From Nakazawaea peltata (lineage: Eukaryota; Ascomycota; Pichiomycetes; Alaninales; Pachysolenaceae), in NCBI GenBank assembly GCA_001599355.1, contig BCGQ01000003.1:498468-562467 (forward strand): DNA of 64,000 bases, written 5' to 3'. Within the stretch, counting starts at the first letter, position 1; each line of letters opens with the position of its first letter. Under the pieces are notes generated by a model that was not told the DNA's origin, did no database searches, and saw only the letters and a program-made list of their open reading frames with translations. Made by a program: the position numbers and the translations under genes. Below, piece after piece: positions 10,307 to 20,041 of the stretch.

Positions 10307-11179
10307 TTAATATGGATTAAACCTTCTTTTCAGCTTCATTACCTTAATCTTCTCTTGATCTTCCTTGAATTTAGCCAACAATTCATTCATCTCCAGCTTC
10401 TTACGTTCTCTAATTTGGAATCTATAGAAATCTTGCTTCTCCTTCTTCTTCATCTTCACCTTCAACTTATCCATCTCGTAGTTGGTTTGGGCTTTAAGTT
10501 TACCCAACACACCACTCTTGGTCTTTCTATGCGAGCCCACTACTAAGGTGAAACCGTCTTCATCGACGATTTCTCTCATATTTTGAAGCTCTTCCAGGTT
10601 CAGTTGCTCTTTCAATCCAAAGTCATACATATCTTGGGAAACTTGTTCCGATAAAACTGAGGCATTGAGGAATTCTTGCCCATATAAAAGGTCAAAGTAT
10701 TGGATACCTCCAAAGTTTGGGTCATAAGTCCAGGATACGGGCTTGGAGCTTGTCAGCAGTTTCTTCATAGCACTGAATGCCATATTCATAGCAGATTTAT
10801 CCACAAATGTGATTAAACTGGTTCCTCTTGGTAACCCGAATGATTTGACTGGCTCTCCATTGGTCTCACTTCCCTCAGTTAACTTCAGTAAATCGATTCT
10901 GGATGATTGGGTGAGATCGTCGTTGGTTTCCACGGATTCAACCACAGGTCCCGTGCTTATGTTCTGGATGAAGGTTCTTATTGTTTGAAGCCCAGTATTG
11001 ATGGGTAAATTGATGGCAAAGATGGATCTGTTTGCCTTGTCGAGCTCTTCTTTGTCTTTGGAGTTTATGGAATGTTTCTTCATATAAATGTAGTGAGGAG
11101 TTGGTTTTTTCGACCCTACATTTGTTGCAGGGAGCGACACCTCAACTATGGTGAAACCTTTGATTTCTTTTGGTGGCAT
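10307..11179 (-). CDS. RRP7: Ribosomal RNA-processing protein 7
   Basis: 290 aa nucleolar protein of the 90S/SSU processome, part of the UTP-C/CURI module needed for 18S rRNA production. The N-terminal half has a degenerate RRM-like fold (PTPHYIYMKKH, then NRSIFAINLPIN). The C-terminus is basic and helical, ending KLKRRFNPY, the family's typical tail. The frame opens at 11221, but the start giving MPPKEIKGFTIVEV at 11179 matches the family N-terminus and length (S. cerevisiae 297 aa). The promoter holds an RRPE-like palindrome and a PAC-like GCGATG, as expected for the ribosome-biogenesis regulon. It is convergent with the GIP3-like gene, 138 bp apart. Confidence 0.9.
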   Translation of the reverse strand: MPPKEIKGFTIVEVSLPATNVGSKKPTPHYIYMKKHSINSKDKEELDKANRSIFAINLPINTGLQTIRTFIQNISTGPVVESVETNDDLTQSSRIDLLKLTEGSETNGEPVKSFGLPRGTSLITFVDKSAMNMAFSAMKKLLTSSKPVSWTYDPNFGGIQYFDLLYGQEFLNASVLSEQVSQDMYDFGLKEQLNLEELQNMREIVDEDGFTLVVGSHRKTKSGVLGKLKAQTNYEMDKLKVKMKKKEKQDFYRFQIRERKKLEMNELLAKFKEDQEKIKVMKLKRRFNPY

Positions 11180-11261
11180 TATGAAGATGGTGTAGTGGTT
11201 GTTTCGGCTACAAGATTCCACTAAGAGTGTGCACTACGAGCTGTCGCTAAGATTTTTTATA

Positions 11262-11312
11262 GAAAAATTTTCGGTTTTTCTTCATAGTTAAAATTTTTAG
11301 CTTGATGCGATG
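11262..11312. promoter_or_regulatory. RRPE and PAC-like elements of RRP7
   Basis: GAAAAATTTTC at 11262-11272 matches the RRPE core, and GCGATG at 11307-11312 matches the core of PAC. They lie 83 to 133 bp upstream of the RRP7 start. This pair marks ribosome-biogenesis genes in many fungi (Stb3/Sfp1 and Dot6/Tod6 in S. cerevisiae). Confidence 0.6.
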
Positions 11313-11562
11313 GGGAGAGGAGGGAGGGAGGTAGGAGCGGGGAGCAGCGGGGCAAGGAGCAGGGAACAGGGAACAGGGAACAGGGAGAGGTAGTACGGGG
11401 TGGATATGGTGAACAGAATAGAGGGGACTGATTGAGTTTGAGAATTCTGTTGGCCTTGGGTGTGAGCTAGGTGGTTCTTCTGTTTAGTGACTGCTCTGGA
11501 AATACAAAATTCAGCTCCCGCTATTATATGAGCGGAAAATGGCCCCTTTCTTCTCATACTAA

Positions 11563-11635
11563 GCCCGTGTAGCGTAATGGTTAACGCGTTTGACTTCTAA
11601 TCAAAAGATTCTGGGTTCGACTCCCAGCATGGGTG
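11563..11635 (+). tRNA. tRNA-Arg(UCU)
   Basis: A 73-nt cloverleaf without intron. The anticodon stem TTTGA/TCAAA encloses the loop CTTCTAA, giving anticodon TCT. The T arm is CTGGG-TTCGACT-CCCAG. The acceptor stem GCCCGTG pairs with CATGGGT, including a G1-U72 wobble that I recall also occurs in the S. cerevisiae tRNA-Arg(UCU). A run of T directly after (from 11637) is the Pol III terminator. Confidence 0.95.
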
Positions 11636-11636
11636 C

Positions 11637-11645
11637 TTTTTTTTG
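11637..11645 (+). terminator. Pol III terminator of tRNA-Arg
   Basis: An uninterrupted T run starts two bases after the discriminator base, and a second T run follows near 11649 as a backup. Confidence 0.8.
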
Positions 11646-11892
11646 CAATTTTTTTACTCCAAATAAAGAGGGAAATCGGGCAATGGGGGTGGAATGGGGG
11701 GTGGAATAGGCCAGGATGAACTAGAACCAAGTACACAACACCAGTACGTACATATAGTACCAGTACCAAGAACGCCAGTACCCAGTACCCAGGCCCAATT
11801 CCCAAGATAAACTAGTGAAGAAACATTACAAATCTACATCTTTTAATCTTATTAAATACATTACGACTATTCATTTCAATCTCTCAATCCTC

Positions 11893-14800
11893 TTATCTCC
11901 TAAGATATGGCCTCTGAGATTCAGGAACAGGTTGAGCAGCATTATTAAAGATATAATCAAAGTTAATAATAAGCTCAGATAAAATATCCTCCTCAACATT
12001 GAAATTAACCGAGAATAACATAGTGATATTATTAATGTCCATCTTGTTGAACTCTTTATTGTCTATTACCTTGATCAAATACTCCAATAACACATAGAGG
12101 ACATCTCTATTGATAGCCGGAAGGATACGAGTCAAGTTTTCACGGTAATATAATGGCTTTTCCAGAGTGTTAGGCAATCTTTTCAAAACAGCAGCCAATT
12201 CTGGTGTGATGACACTTTCTTTCAAGCTTCTTAAGTATCTTTTCAAAAGAGTGGAGATCGAATCAACATCCGGTGGAGTTTCTAATTCATCCAAATCCAC
12301 ATCGTAGTTACGATTGAACAATTTATTCAAGAGGTTGATTTCTGATGACTTACCTGTTAATCTGAATATTCCTTCGGAGTAAATGGCCTCTTTTCTTTCC
12401 AAGTAATCGATACATCTGAAACAGATCGACGGGATGAGTCTACCTTTGTATTCAGTAGCCGATAATTGAAGGGCTTCTTCTAAAGAGGCACCGAACAATT
12501 CTGGTTCACTCGAGAAAGTGGGCTCTGGACTGTAAGGTGTGAAATTGTATGAGTTATCTATATCATTGGAGAACTGTGTTTGCTGTTGTTGATATGATTC
12601 TAAATTAGTCACCAGTTCGAGATTTGTAGATGTCGTGAGATATTCGGCTGTCTTTTCAGGGCTATTGCCCTTATTACTCTTGTCTTTCATTTTCGAGAAT
12701 AACCCACCTAATTTCCTACTACGAGGAATGCTATTAACAGTCGACAGATCATCAAATTGTATGGACTGCGACAGAGGTGTCGATGGGAATTCGCTTGTGA
12801 TCGGACTATTGATCTTGGAATTCGAGTATGAATTATTAAATTTGGAATCTGGTGAATATTGAACATTACTAGATGAAAGTGACGTGTTCGATGGCATTGG
12901 TTGTCCCATAACATTACTGACCTTTACAAGGGCCTCTAACCATTCAACTTTCTCTTCGTACGACTCGGCACAAAGCAAGATTCTATTGTGAGATGATGAT
13001 AATACATTCTTCCTTGGTTCCATGAATGAAATAGCATGCTTTATATCCTTTGTATCTTCTTCATTGACTAATTTACATTCCAAAACATTAAGAATTTGTT
13101 TCTTAGCGGTGAGTTGGTCAGTCATCTCGAAACTACTTCCATTCACAGCACACGAATTGACTCTCCATGAAGAAGCAAGTTTATTTGTCACTTTACGTAA
13201 CATGAATCCCTCTTTTAATACATTCTCATTGTAATCAAATTTGAAAACAGGATCAGTAGAAACAAACCGACAGATAGCCAACGAAAGCAGCTTTGGTTTG
13301 ATCTTTAATTCGAAAAGCTTGTAGAAATAGGTATTCAATAATTGTCTTCTTTGTTCGACAGATGTAGGCGTTGTTTTCAGGAAGGCAGAATAATCTGGAA
13401 GAGGAGAAAGATTGAAGAAATGCGGTCTCACCAAATTATCAAATTCTAAAAGTTGGGAGTAAGTTTTGGAGAATTTGAAGATCTCACGATGTTCTCCAGA
13501 GCTTTCAACGAGGAAACAACCGAAAGTGATACCTGGATCATCTGGTCTACGTTGAGCTGGAGGGACAGATCCATCCACGACACTGACTGTTGAGATTAAA
13601 GTCGTCTCTAAATCATTTGGACGTACCATTAAATCTTTAAGTTCGTGATCCTCAAAGTTATCAAAACGTCCGGCTGCATTGGTGGCCGGTGTAGCAACTG
13701 CTGTACGAGGAGTTGCCTGAATACTTGAAGGTTTAGAGTCTGGGAATGTCAGCGATGAAGGTGTGAAAAGCTCCGATTGAGTAATGACAGCAGAATTGTC
13801 TTGTCTATTTTGAGATTGGAAATAAGTCTCAGACGGCAGTTTAGTAGATGAGAAACTCGTCGATCTCATCAGAGCAGATTGGAATTTGGCCTTCAGATGC
13901 GAAGATGCTTGATCGGAGACAGGAATCAGGATCGAAGACGTCGTTGAAGCAGCCGTGGAAGCACGTGAACGAGTCTCTATAGCATTTTTCACATGTAATT
14001 TCCTGTCCATATATTTAACAACCGAGTCGACATCAGCTTGAGACCCGAAAGACGCAACTGAGTCACGGAGATTATCACCACTCTTCACAGACTTCACATT
14101 ATTGTTTCTAGTACCTCCAATTGGAGAGAATATGAACTCCTCCTCATCATTCAAATCATCAGTGCCTACTGGAGGAGTGCTAATTGAAGCTGAGCTCAAA
14201 TTAGCAGGGTTAGACTGGTTTCTCAACGGGGAAAGGGAAGGACCATTTCTATTCCGAAGAGGTGACAAATTCCGTTTAGGAGATGATCCCCACACCATTT
14301 CCGATACAGGTAAGTTGATATATTGGGCCTTTGAGGGGGACTCAGGAGGTGTCTGATTATCGGAGAACCTGAGGGAATAATCTGAGCTTGCGACAGACTT
14401 TCTTGGTGACAGTTGAACAGATATGAGAGGCATTTTATGGTTTGGATTTCTCAGTGGAATGACTTCAGGGCTGGTTTCTGATGGTATTTCTGAGGAGATC
14501 AAGTCTGAAGAGAGGATTTCTGCACTCTTGGCTGAGTTCTTGGTATGCTGAGAGGTTGTGCTAGTGATAGTATCATCGTTGTCGGCTGTAATATCAGGGG
14601 AGTCATCATCAACATTGAGATCAGCGGCCTTAGCGGTCTCGGCAGGCTTGAAATCAGCAGTTACAGCATCGGGGCCAGTCACAGCAAGACCACCATTCTC
14701 AGCGCTTCCATTGATTCCACTCAGATCCTTCGGTCTATCCGAAATAATCGTCTTATTAAACGCCTGGTGTATTGGACTGCTAGCATTTCTGAACAGCGAG

Positions 14801-15057
14801 CGCGGTGGAGGATCTGATGGATCACCCAAAGACGATGGCTTCCCACTCAGCGCCAGCCCCTTCTGAAGGTTATCAATCTGAAGCTGCAAGTTGGCTATCA
14901 ATTTATCCTTCAGGTCGATTATCTCCTGTAAAATTCGCTTATCGGCGGCTAAGATTTGATTCTCTTTCTTTAAATTGGCGATGATATCGGGCTTGGGATT
15001 AGGCGCCGATGTAAAGGGGGCCCTTTGGTCGGCAGAGTCCTTCGAATTGACGCTCAT
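11893..15057 (-). CDS. BEM3: Rho GTPase-activating protein BEM3
   Basis: 1054 aa cytoplasmic and cortical GAP for Cdc42, limiting polarity at bud sites. A short coiled coil (residues ~25-65, KKENQILAADKRILQEII) starts a long disordered phospho-rich region. A PX domain follows at ~500-605 (phosphoinositide binding), a PH domain at ~612-710 (LKEGFMLRKVTNKLASSWRV), and a C-terminal RhoGAP domain at ~855-1050. The arginine finger is in EGIFRLTG, about R899. The frame opens at 15063 with TTG; the ATG is at 15057. An ACGCGT box lies 85 bp upstream, consistent with G1/S control. S. cerevisiae BEM3 neighbours HOS3; here SLK19, TOA1 and a GT8 gene lie between them. Confidence 0.93.
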   Translation of the reverse strand: MSVNSKDSADQRAPFTSAPNPKPDIIANLKKENQILAADKRILQEIIDLKDKLIANLQLQIDNLQKGLALSGKPSSLGDPSDPPPRSLFRNASSPIHQAFNKTIISDRPKDLSGINGSAENGGLAVTGPDAVTADFKPAETAKAADLNVDDDSPDITADNDDTITSTTSQHTKNSAKSAEILSSDLISSEIPSETSPEVIPLRNPNHKMPLISVQLSPRKSVASSDYSLRFSDNQTPPESPSKAQYINLPVSEMVWGSSPKRNLSPLRNRNGPSLSPLRNQSNPANLSSASISTPPVGTDDLNDEEEFIFSPIGGTRNNNVKSVKSGDNLRDSVASFGSQADVDSVVKYMDRKLHVKNAIETRSRASTAASTTSSILIPVSDQASSHLKAKFQSALMRSTSFSSTKLPSETYFQSQNRQDNSAVITQSELFTPSSLTFPDSKPSSIQATPRTAVATPATNAAGRFDNFEDHELKDLMVRPNDLETTLISTVSVVDGSVPPAQRRPDDPGITFGCFLVESSGEHREIFKFSKTYSQLLEFDNLVRPHFFNLSPLPDYSAFLKTTPTSVEQRRQLLNTYFYKLFELKIKPKLLSLAICRFVSTDPVFKFDYNENVLKEGFMLRKVTNKLASSWRVNSCAVNGSSFEMTDQLTAKKQILNVLECKLVNEEDTKDIKHAISFMEPRKNVLSSSHNRILLCAESYEEKVEWLEALVKVSNVMGQPMPSNTSLSSSNVQYSPDSKFNNSYSNSKINSPITSEFPSTPLSQSIQFDDLSTVNSIPRSRKLGGLFSKMKDKSNKGNSPEKTAEYLTTSTNLELVTNLESYQQQQTQFSNDIDNSYNFTPYSPEPTFSSEPELFGASLEEALQLSATEYKGRLIPSICFRCIDYLERKEAIYSEGIFRLTGKSSEINLLNKLFNRNYDVDLDELETPPDVDSISTLLKRYLRSLKESVITPELAAVLKRLPNTLEKPLYYRENLTRILPAINRDVLYVLLEYLIKVIDNKEFNKMDINNITMLFSVNFNVEEDILSELIINFDYIFNNAAQPVPESQRPYLRR

Positions 15058-15659
15058 AATCAATGGGAGTCAACTCTACTTCGATTCTCTACTTGTTTAA
15101 CCGTCAATCCCGCGACCTCTTAATTATTACCGGTGGGTATGACGCGTGGTGTTGTTCTTTTAATAAAAAGGGAGAGGGCGCTCGAATGAATTTTGCCTTA
15201 AAGAAGGGGAAGGGAATTGATTTTTTGCTGATTTGGGAAGTGCGTTAGCGAGGGGGAAAAAGGGAGAGGTGCAGGGGCAGAAGGGGAGGGGCAGAAATGG
15301 AGAGAGAGAATTGGGGGATGGAGAGATGGAGAAGAAGAAGAGATGTAGGGTTGTAGAGCTGAAGAGATGTAATGGTGCAGTAGGAGAAAGATGATGATGT
15401 GGGAGCACGTGCAATAACTCCCACTCATATTATCTCAATAACCAACCGTCTCTCCACCGTCTCTCCACCGTCTCTCTTGTTATTTTCATTCCTTCCATGT
15501 GGTTAGATCTGCCCTGCTCAAATCTGCCCCTTTCGAGGCGTCTGAGACACCCCAAATCATACCTCAAAAAGGAAGTAAATTATTCGTAAAATGCTCCCCA
15601 TGATCTAAAATTCTACTCTTTTTTATAACAATTCGTTTATTATACACTATTAAACTCCT
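15058..15659. promoter_or_regulatory. BEM3 promoter and SLK19 3' flank
   Basis: 602 bp. ACGCGT (MCB core) at 15142-15147 lies 85 bp before the BEM3 start. A plus-strand purine tract (15240-15360) reads as a C/T-rich leader for BEM3 and holds two GGGCA (15275-15279 and 15289-15293). A CCGTCTCTCCA direct repeat lies near 15446-15470. No gene is supported. Confidence 0.55.
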
Positions 15660-18089
15660 TCATTTCATAGAAAGAATATGATTCTTCTCTTCACGTTCAT
15701 TTCTAAGTTGTTTCCTCAAACTTGCAACCTCTCTACTTAACCTAGTATTCTCATCGTTTGCCAGCTCTAATTTCTTAGACCATTTAGCCTCGTATCCTTG
15801 TCTCAACACACTAACCTTCTGTTCATGTTTTTTGGCATATTGATGATAAAGATCTTGTGCAAGGGTCTTCAATTTAAGATCGGTGGCCTCATCTTGATCC
15901 CCTAACTCCTTCTTCAAAGTTTTGATTTTTTGTGTCAATTCTTCATTTTTGAGTTTTTGGTCACGTGACTCGTTTTCCATTCGAGTCTTTTCTTTCCTCA
16001 ATTGACCTAACAGGGATTCTTTCAGTTCCAATTCCAGGTTCAGTTTTTCCATCAGAGATTCGTACCAATTGACTTTTTCTTGAAGAGCTTCTATTTCTTG
16101 AGATCCATGAGTAGTTGAGTCATCTAATAATTTCTGTAACTCGCTGACTTGATCTCTCCAGTCCAGGAGTTCCGAGGTTTGAGATTCGGTCTTGCTTCTC
16201 AATTGAGAAATCTCATTATTAAGTGTCTCAATAGTAACCTCATTCTCTTTCAAAGATTTGGTGTACTCTTGCAGTTTCTCTTTCTCCTCGTATAATTCAG
16301 CCTTAATCTCACTTAATAATTGTAAAGCGGTCTCTTTCTCTTCAAACAAGTCATCTAATTCCTTCATCTTGGTTTCCAAAGATGTTTGAAGTTCACCAAT
16401 CTCCTGCTGTTGTTCATCAGACTGTAATTTAGTCAATTTGAAGTCTTGGGTGATCGACTCGAGGTCACTTTTTAAGGTCTGTTCCAGTTCACGGATCTCG
16501 GCCAATTCCTGTAATGTATGTTCTAAAGAAGATTCCAACTCAGAACGTTCAGATTCTAATGAAACAATACGAGATTGGCTATCTTCTAAAGCTTCTTGAG
16601 TTCTGTCTTGAGAAGCCTTGATTTCTTCCAATTGGTTAGAGAAATAAGTGATTTGGTTTTCAGCTTCCTCTTTTAACTCCATCAAACTACTAATTTCTAC
16701 AGTCTTTTCTTTAACGGTTACTTCAAGACTCGAGATGTTGGATTCCAGAAGCTCAAGTTTGCTCACAAGTTCTTGATTGTTCTCTTTTTCAGCCTCCAAA
16801 TTAGATTCCAGTGTAATCAAGTTCTTCTCCATGTAACTCAACTGCTCAGAATAGTTGTTGAGTTCATTTTCATACAGAGATATACGGCTTTTCAATTCAG
16901 ATTCGGTCAGATCTTTGGCCTTGATCACTTTATGAAGTTTTCTGACCTGATCTTCAAGAGATAAGACTCTCATTCTCAAGATTTTCTCCACTTCCAGAGA
17001 CTTGTTTCTATCAACCTTCATGGATGTGATAGTGTTCATCAAATGATCAACACGAGAGGCATAATCATGGACAGACTCATGTAATTCCAGAATAGTGGTG
17101 TTCTTCAGTTCTAATAACTTCTGAAGATCTTCCAATTCTGTACGATGATCGTTCTGTAAATCCTCAATTTGTCTCATTGTGAAGGCAGGTTTCGAAGTAG
17201 GAGAACATAAGATGTCATCTTTGTTGAAATTTGAGTATCCAAGAGTTGGGATCCGTTCAAAGTCCATATTTTGATCAACTTCATGTAAGGATTCTTCAGC
17301 TAAAATTGTATGAGCATCGATATCTGTATCGTCATGAGAGATCAGATGAGAATTGTTGCTGATATTGGCCAATGGACTGACGATATTCTCAGAGACATCA
17401 GGAGACTTTGAAGAATCCAAAAGCAAATGACTGTTGTCTATTACTCTACTTGTCTGTTCATTACTTGGACTGGCAGCAACAGGCTCAGTTGGTCTAGAAG
17501 GGGTCTTTATAGCGGAATCATCGATTCTGACCCTCTTAGCAGAAGCCGTACCTGGAGCTGAAGTCGACGAAGATCTACGTTTCGAGGTAAGAATTGGTGT
17601 ATGAAGGATCCCCAGATGAGTATTATGATAAGCTTGGATCTTGGATGGAGTGGCGAAACTGTTGTCCTTTTGCAGGTCATCGTCAGTTGCCAGATGATTC
17701 TTCTCTTCAATGGAGTCAGTAATTTCCAGCTCCTCGATGATATCGTCCGATTTAAGGTCAGCGCCCTTTAATTTGGAGTCCAAATCGAACTTCAATTTAC
17801 TCAATTTGATTGGTCTCGAAGCAGTTGAAGGACGTGGACAAGTACGAGAGAGCTGCGAAGGAGATTGGCCATTGATGGCGGCCAATGGACTTCTCTTAAC
17901 AATATCGCTCATCGAATTTCTTCTATTTGGTGACTTCCTGACCGAGTGTTTATGGGATAATCCGTGGGGGATTTTAGTGAAATTTTCGGTCAATAAGATC
18001 TGGTTCTCTTTAGTATCATTGGACATACTAGAGGATGATTTTGGAGGACTGAAACTTTCAGCCTCAGTAATGAGTTGTTCTGTGTCCAT
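15660..18089 (-). CDS. SLK19: Kinetochore/spindle coiled-coil protein SLK19
   Basis: 809 aa. Residues 1 to ~300 are disordered and basic/phospho-rich (KSPNRRNSMSDI, KRRSSSTSAP). From ~310 to the end it is nearly continuous coiled coil. The last ~70 residues (LYHQYAKKHEQKVSVLRQGY) match the conserved C-terminal block of the Slk19 family. Slk19 is a kinetochore and spindle midzone protein in the FEAR pathway, cleaved by separase in yeast. The frame opens at 18152 with TTG and no ATG occurs before 18089, giving MDTEQLITEAESF and a length close to the 821-aa S. cerevisiae protein. It is divergent from TOA1 exactly as in S. cerevisiae (YOR195W/YOR194C), which supports the call. Confidence 0.78.
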   Translation of the reverse strand: MDTEQLITEAESFSPPKSSSSMSNDTKENQILLTENFTKIPHGLSHKHSVRKSPNRRNSMSDIVKRSPLAAINGQSPSQLSRTCPRPSTASRPIKLSKLKFDLDSKLKGADLKSDDIIEELEITDSIEEKNHLATDDDLQKDNSFATPSKIQAYHNTHLGILHTPILTSKRRSSSTSAPGTASAKRVRIDDSAIKTPSRPTEPVAASPSNEQTSRVIDNSHLLLDSSKSPDVSENIVSPLANISNNSHLISHDDTDIDAHTILAEESLHEVDQNMDFERIPTLGYSNFNKDDILCSPTSKPAFTMRQIEDLQNDHRTELEDLQKLLELKNTTILELHESVHDYASRVDHLMNTITSMKVDRNKSLEVEKILRMRVLSLEDQVRKLHKVIKAKDLTESELKSRISLYENELNNYSEQLSYMEKNLITLESNLEAEKENNQELVSKLELLESNISSLEVTVKEKTVEISSLMELKEEAENQITYFSNQLEEIKASQDRTQEALEDSQSRIVSLESERSELESSLEHTLQELAEIRELEQTLKSDLESITQDFKLTKLQSDEQQQEIGELQTSLETKMKELDDLFEEKETALQLLSEIKAELYEEKEKLQEYTKSLKENEVTIETLNNEISQLRSKTESQTSELLDWRDQVSELQKLLDDSTTHGSQEIEALQEKVNWYESLMEKLNLELELKESLLGQLRKEKTRMENESRDQKLKNEELTQKIKTLKKELGDQDEATDLKLKTLAQDLYHQYAKKHEQKVSVLRQGYEAKWSKKLELANDENTRLSREVASLRKQLRNEREEKNHILSMK

Positions 18090-18452
18090 TTGAATATCAC
18101 TGTTTGAAACCTCTTCTTTGGGAATGACTTGTTGTTTGAGATTAGTTTTCAATTAAGGTTTGTTTACATTTGCAGGGGGGTTTGGCGTCGCGCGATCGTG
18201 TTTTAATAAAGCGCTGACGCGATATTTGGGTGACTGTGCACGACCATGCCACTATGTCAGTATTAATCGTAAACTGCTATCCATTAGTCGTGCAAACATT
18301 TAGTCGTGTATATTGTACCAAAATAGCAGAAAATTTTTCGGCAGGAGTATAAATAGCGCAAGAGTCCCCTAAAGACGGAGGCGTGATTGATTGGGAGCTA
18401 TTCGAGGAATTGGGACTCGAAGTCGGTAATAAGGTTATATTTAGAGTTAGGG
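18090..18452. promoter_or_regulatory. Bidirectional SLK19-TOA1 promoter
   Basis: 363 bp. It contains an MCB-like ACGCGA (18217-18222), two copies of TTAGTCGTG 16 bp apart (18284-18292 and 18300-18308), and a TATA box TATAAATA at 18348-18355, about 98 bp before the TOA1 start. Which elements serve which gene is not known. Confidence 0.55.
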
Positions 18453-19505
18453 ATGTCGAATGCTGAGGCGGTAAGTTGATATTTGGTATTTGGGGGAATT
18501 TGGGAATTGATTTGTGTGATTGAGGTTAGGTTTTTCAGTAGAAAATTAGTGGTGTGGACTGGAGAGAGGAGAGACAAGGGAAGAGGCGAGGGAGGAGGCG
18601 AGAGAAATGACGGTGATGGAATAGATCATGTCTTTTAAGACTCAGAGCAATGCATTAGATCTTGATGAATGAATGTTTTGGTTGATACTTATCACACAGA
18701 TCATTCCCCTATATGGAATTATTACTAACAATTACAGGCTGCTATTTACGCTGATATCATCGAAGATGTCATTGCAGAATCAAGACAGGACTTTGAAAAT
18801 AGTGGTATCGATGAATCAACTTTACAAGATTTGAAGAAAATTTGGATGGAAAAATTAGTACAATCACAAGTCGCTGCATTCCCATGGATGAATCAAGTTG
18901 AAGAGGCTCATAATACAGATCTTGGGTCATCTGGTCTGAACGGCATTAACAATGGTGGTGTCGGATTATATGGAGATGGAGGTGTGGTGAATGTAGTCTC
19001 CGAAGCATCTGGTGATTTGAGTGCTCTGCTGGCCACGGGTCTCGAATATCCATCTGTAAGACACGATAATGGTGTCGATACCGGCCTTGCGTTGCCTACC
19101 GGGGGTAGAATAGTCAACCAAGGTGATGCAACCTTTGAATTGACCATTGAGGCTGAAAATGAGAAAGATGTGGCCAAATTCATGAAGATGTTGAAAGCTC
19201 AACGGAAGAAAAATAATAAGAAAACAGTGATTAGTCAGCTGGATGGATTGATGTCTGATGAGGACGACGATGATGATGACGATAATGATCTCGGATCCGA
19301 CGATATCAATTCGGATCTCGATGACAGCGATTCATTGGAGTCCGAAGACGACAGTGACGATCAAGAAGGTAATATCATCTTGTGTTTGTATGACAAAGTG
19401 CAAAGAGTCAAGAACAAATGGAAATGTAACTTAAAAGAGGGAGTGGCCAGTCTCAATGGCAAAGATTACACTTTCCAAAAGGCAACTAGTGAAAGTGAAT
19501 GGTAA
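18453..19505 (+). CDS. TOA1: TFIIA large subunit TOA1 (spliced)
   Basis: Join 18453..18470 and 18738..19505, 261 aa. Exon 1 is only 18 nt (MSNAEA), then GTAAGT. Exon 2 continues AAIYADIIEDVIAESRQDFE, which lines up with the start of S. cerevisiae Toa1. The N-terminal four-helix-bundle part (to ~60) and the C-terminal beta-barrel part (from ~210, NIILCLYDKVQRVKNKWKC) flank a variable linker and the acidic stretch DEDDDDDDDNDLGSDD. Toa1 with Toa2 stabilises TBP on the TATA box. Only splicing gives the conserved N-terminus, since the second-exon frame has no ATG at its 5' end. Divergent from SLK19. Confidence 0.95.
18471..18737 (+). other. TOA1 spliceosomal intron
   Basis: 267 nt, GTAAGT donor, TACTAAC branch box at 18723-18729, acceptor ACAG. 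Only 8 nt separate the branch box from the 3' splice site. Confidence 0.93.
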
Positions 19506-20041
19506 TATATTAGTAGATGATGTATAATTTAGATAGCCTTCTGCAAGCTTGTTGCAGAGTTATGGATCCATAATAAACCTGCTCGGAGATAAATTTCCCT
19601 TTTTGGTAATCTTTCTCGCTTTCGTATCCTTGTGCGCATCAATCAGATGTTCTATTGTAAGGCTCGCATGCCGAGTGTTTAAGTGCAGTTTTTAGCAGCA
19701 TCCGAGTATGGACTGGAGGGGGCAATCTTGGTGGCTTTGTTCGGAATTGTTATTAGCAATCATGAATTTATTGAGCAGCTATGATAATCTGAGCAAGATC
19801 TGACGTCAGTTGTGACCGTTTTCGCAAATGATTCTGGTTTTTGATGTAGGTGATCTGCAATATTTCTCAAGTCTTTTTTAAAGTACGGCTATTTTTCCGT
19901 TTTGCCTCTGCCATTATTTTTAATATAAGAAGGGAGATTGGATTGATTAATTTGTAGGTTGAAAAATATCAAAAATTTGAATTGAGTTCATTTTTTTGAA
20001 TTGAGTTCATATTTTCGTAGTTTAAGCAAGTAGTTTAAGTC
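19506..20041. other. Intergenic region, TOA1 3' flank and GT8 promoter
   Basis: 536 bp without a gene. A perfect 7-bp stem hairpin (TCTGCAA-gcttg-TTGCAGA, 19540-19558) lies 35 bp after the TOA1 stop. A 15-bp direct repeat TTGAATTGAGTTCAT occurs at 19977-19991 and 19996-20010, just ahead of the glycosyltransferase start. Confidence 0.6.

Noticed and set aside
11305-11557. Open frame upstream of tRNA-Arg on the minus strand
   Set aside because: Overlaps the tRNA flank and a purine-rich RRP7 leader; low complexity.
18471-18737. Box C/D snoRNA inside the TOA1 intron (TGATGA near 18664)
   Set aside because: No D box (CTGA) in the right place and no terminal stem.
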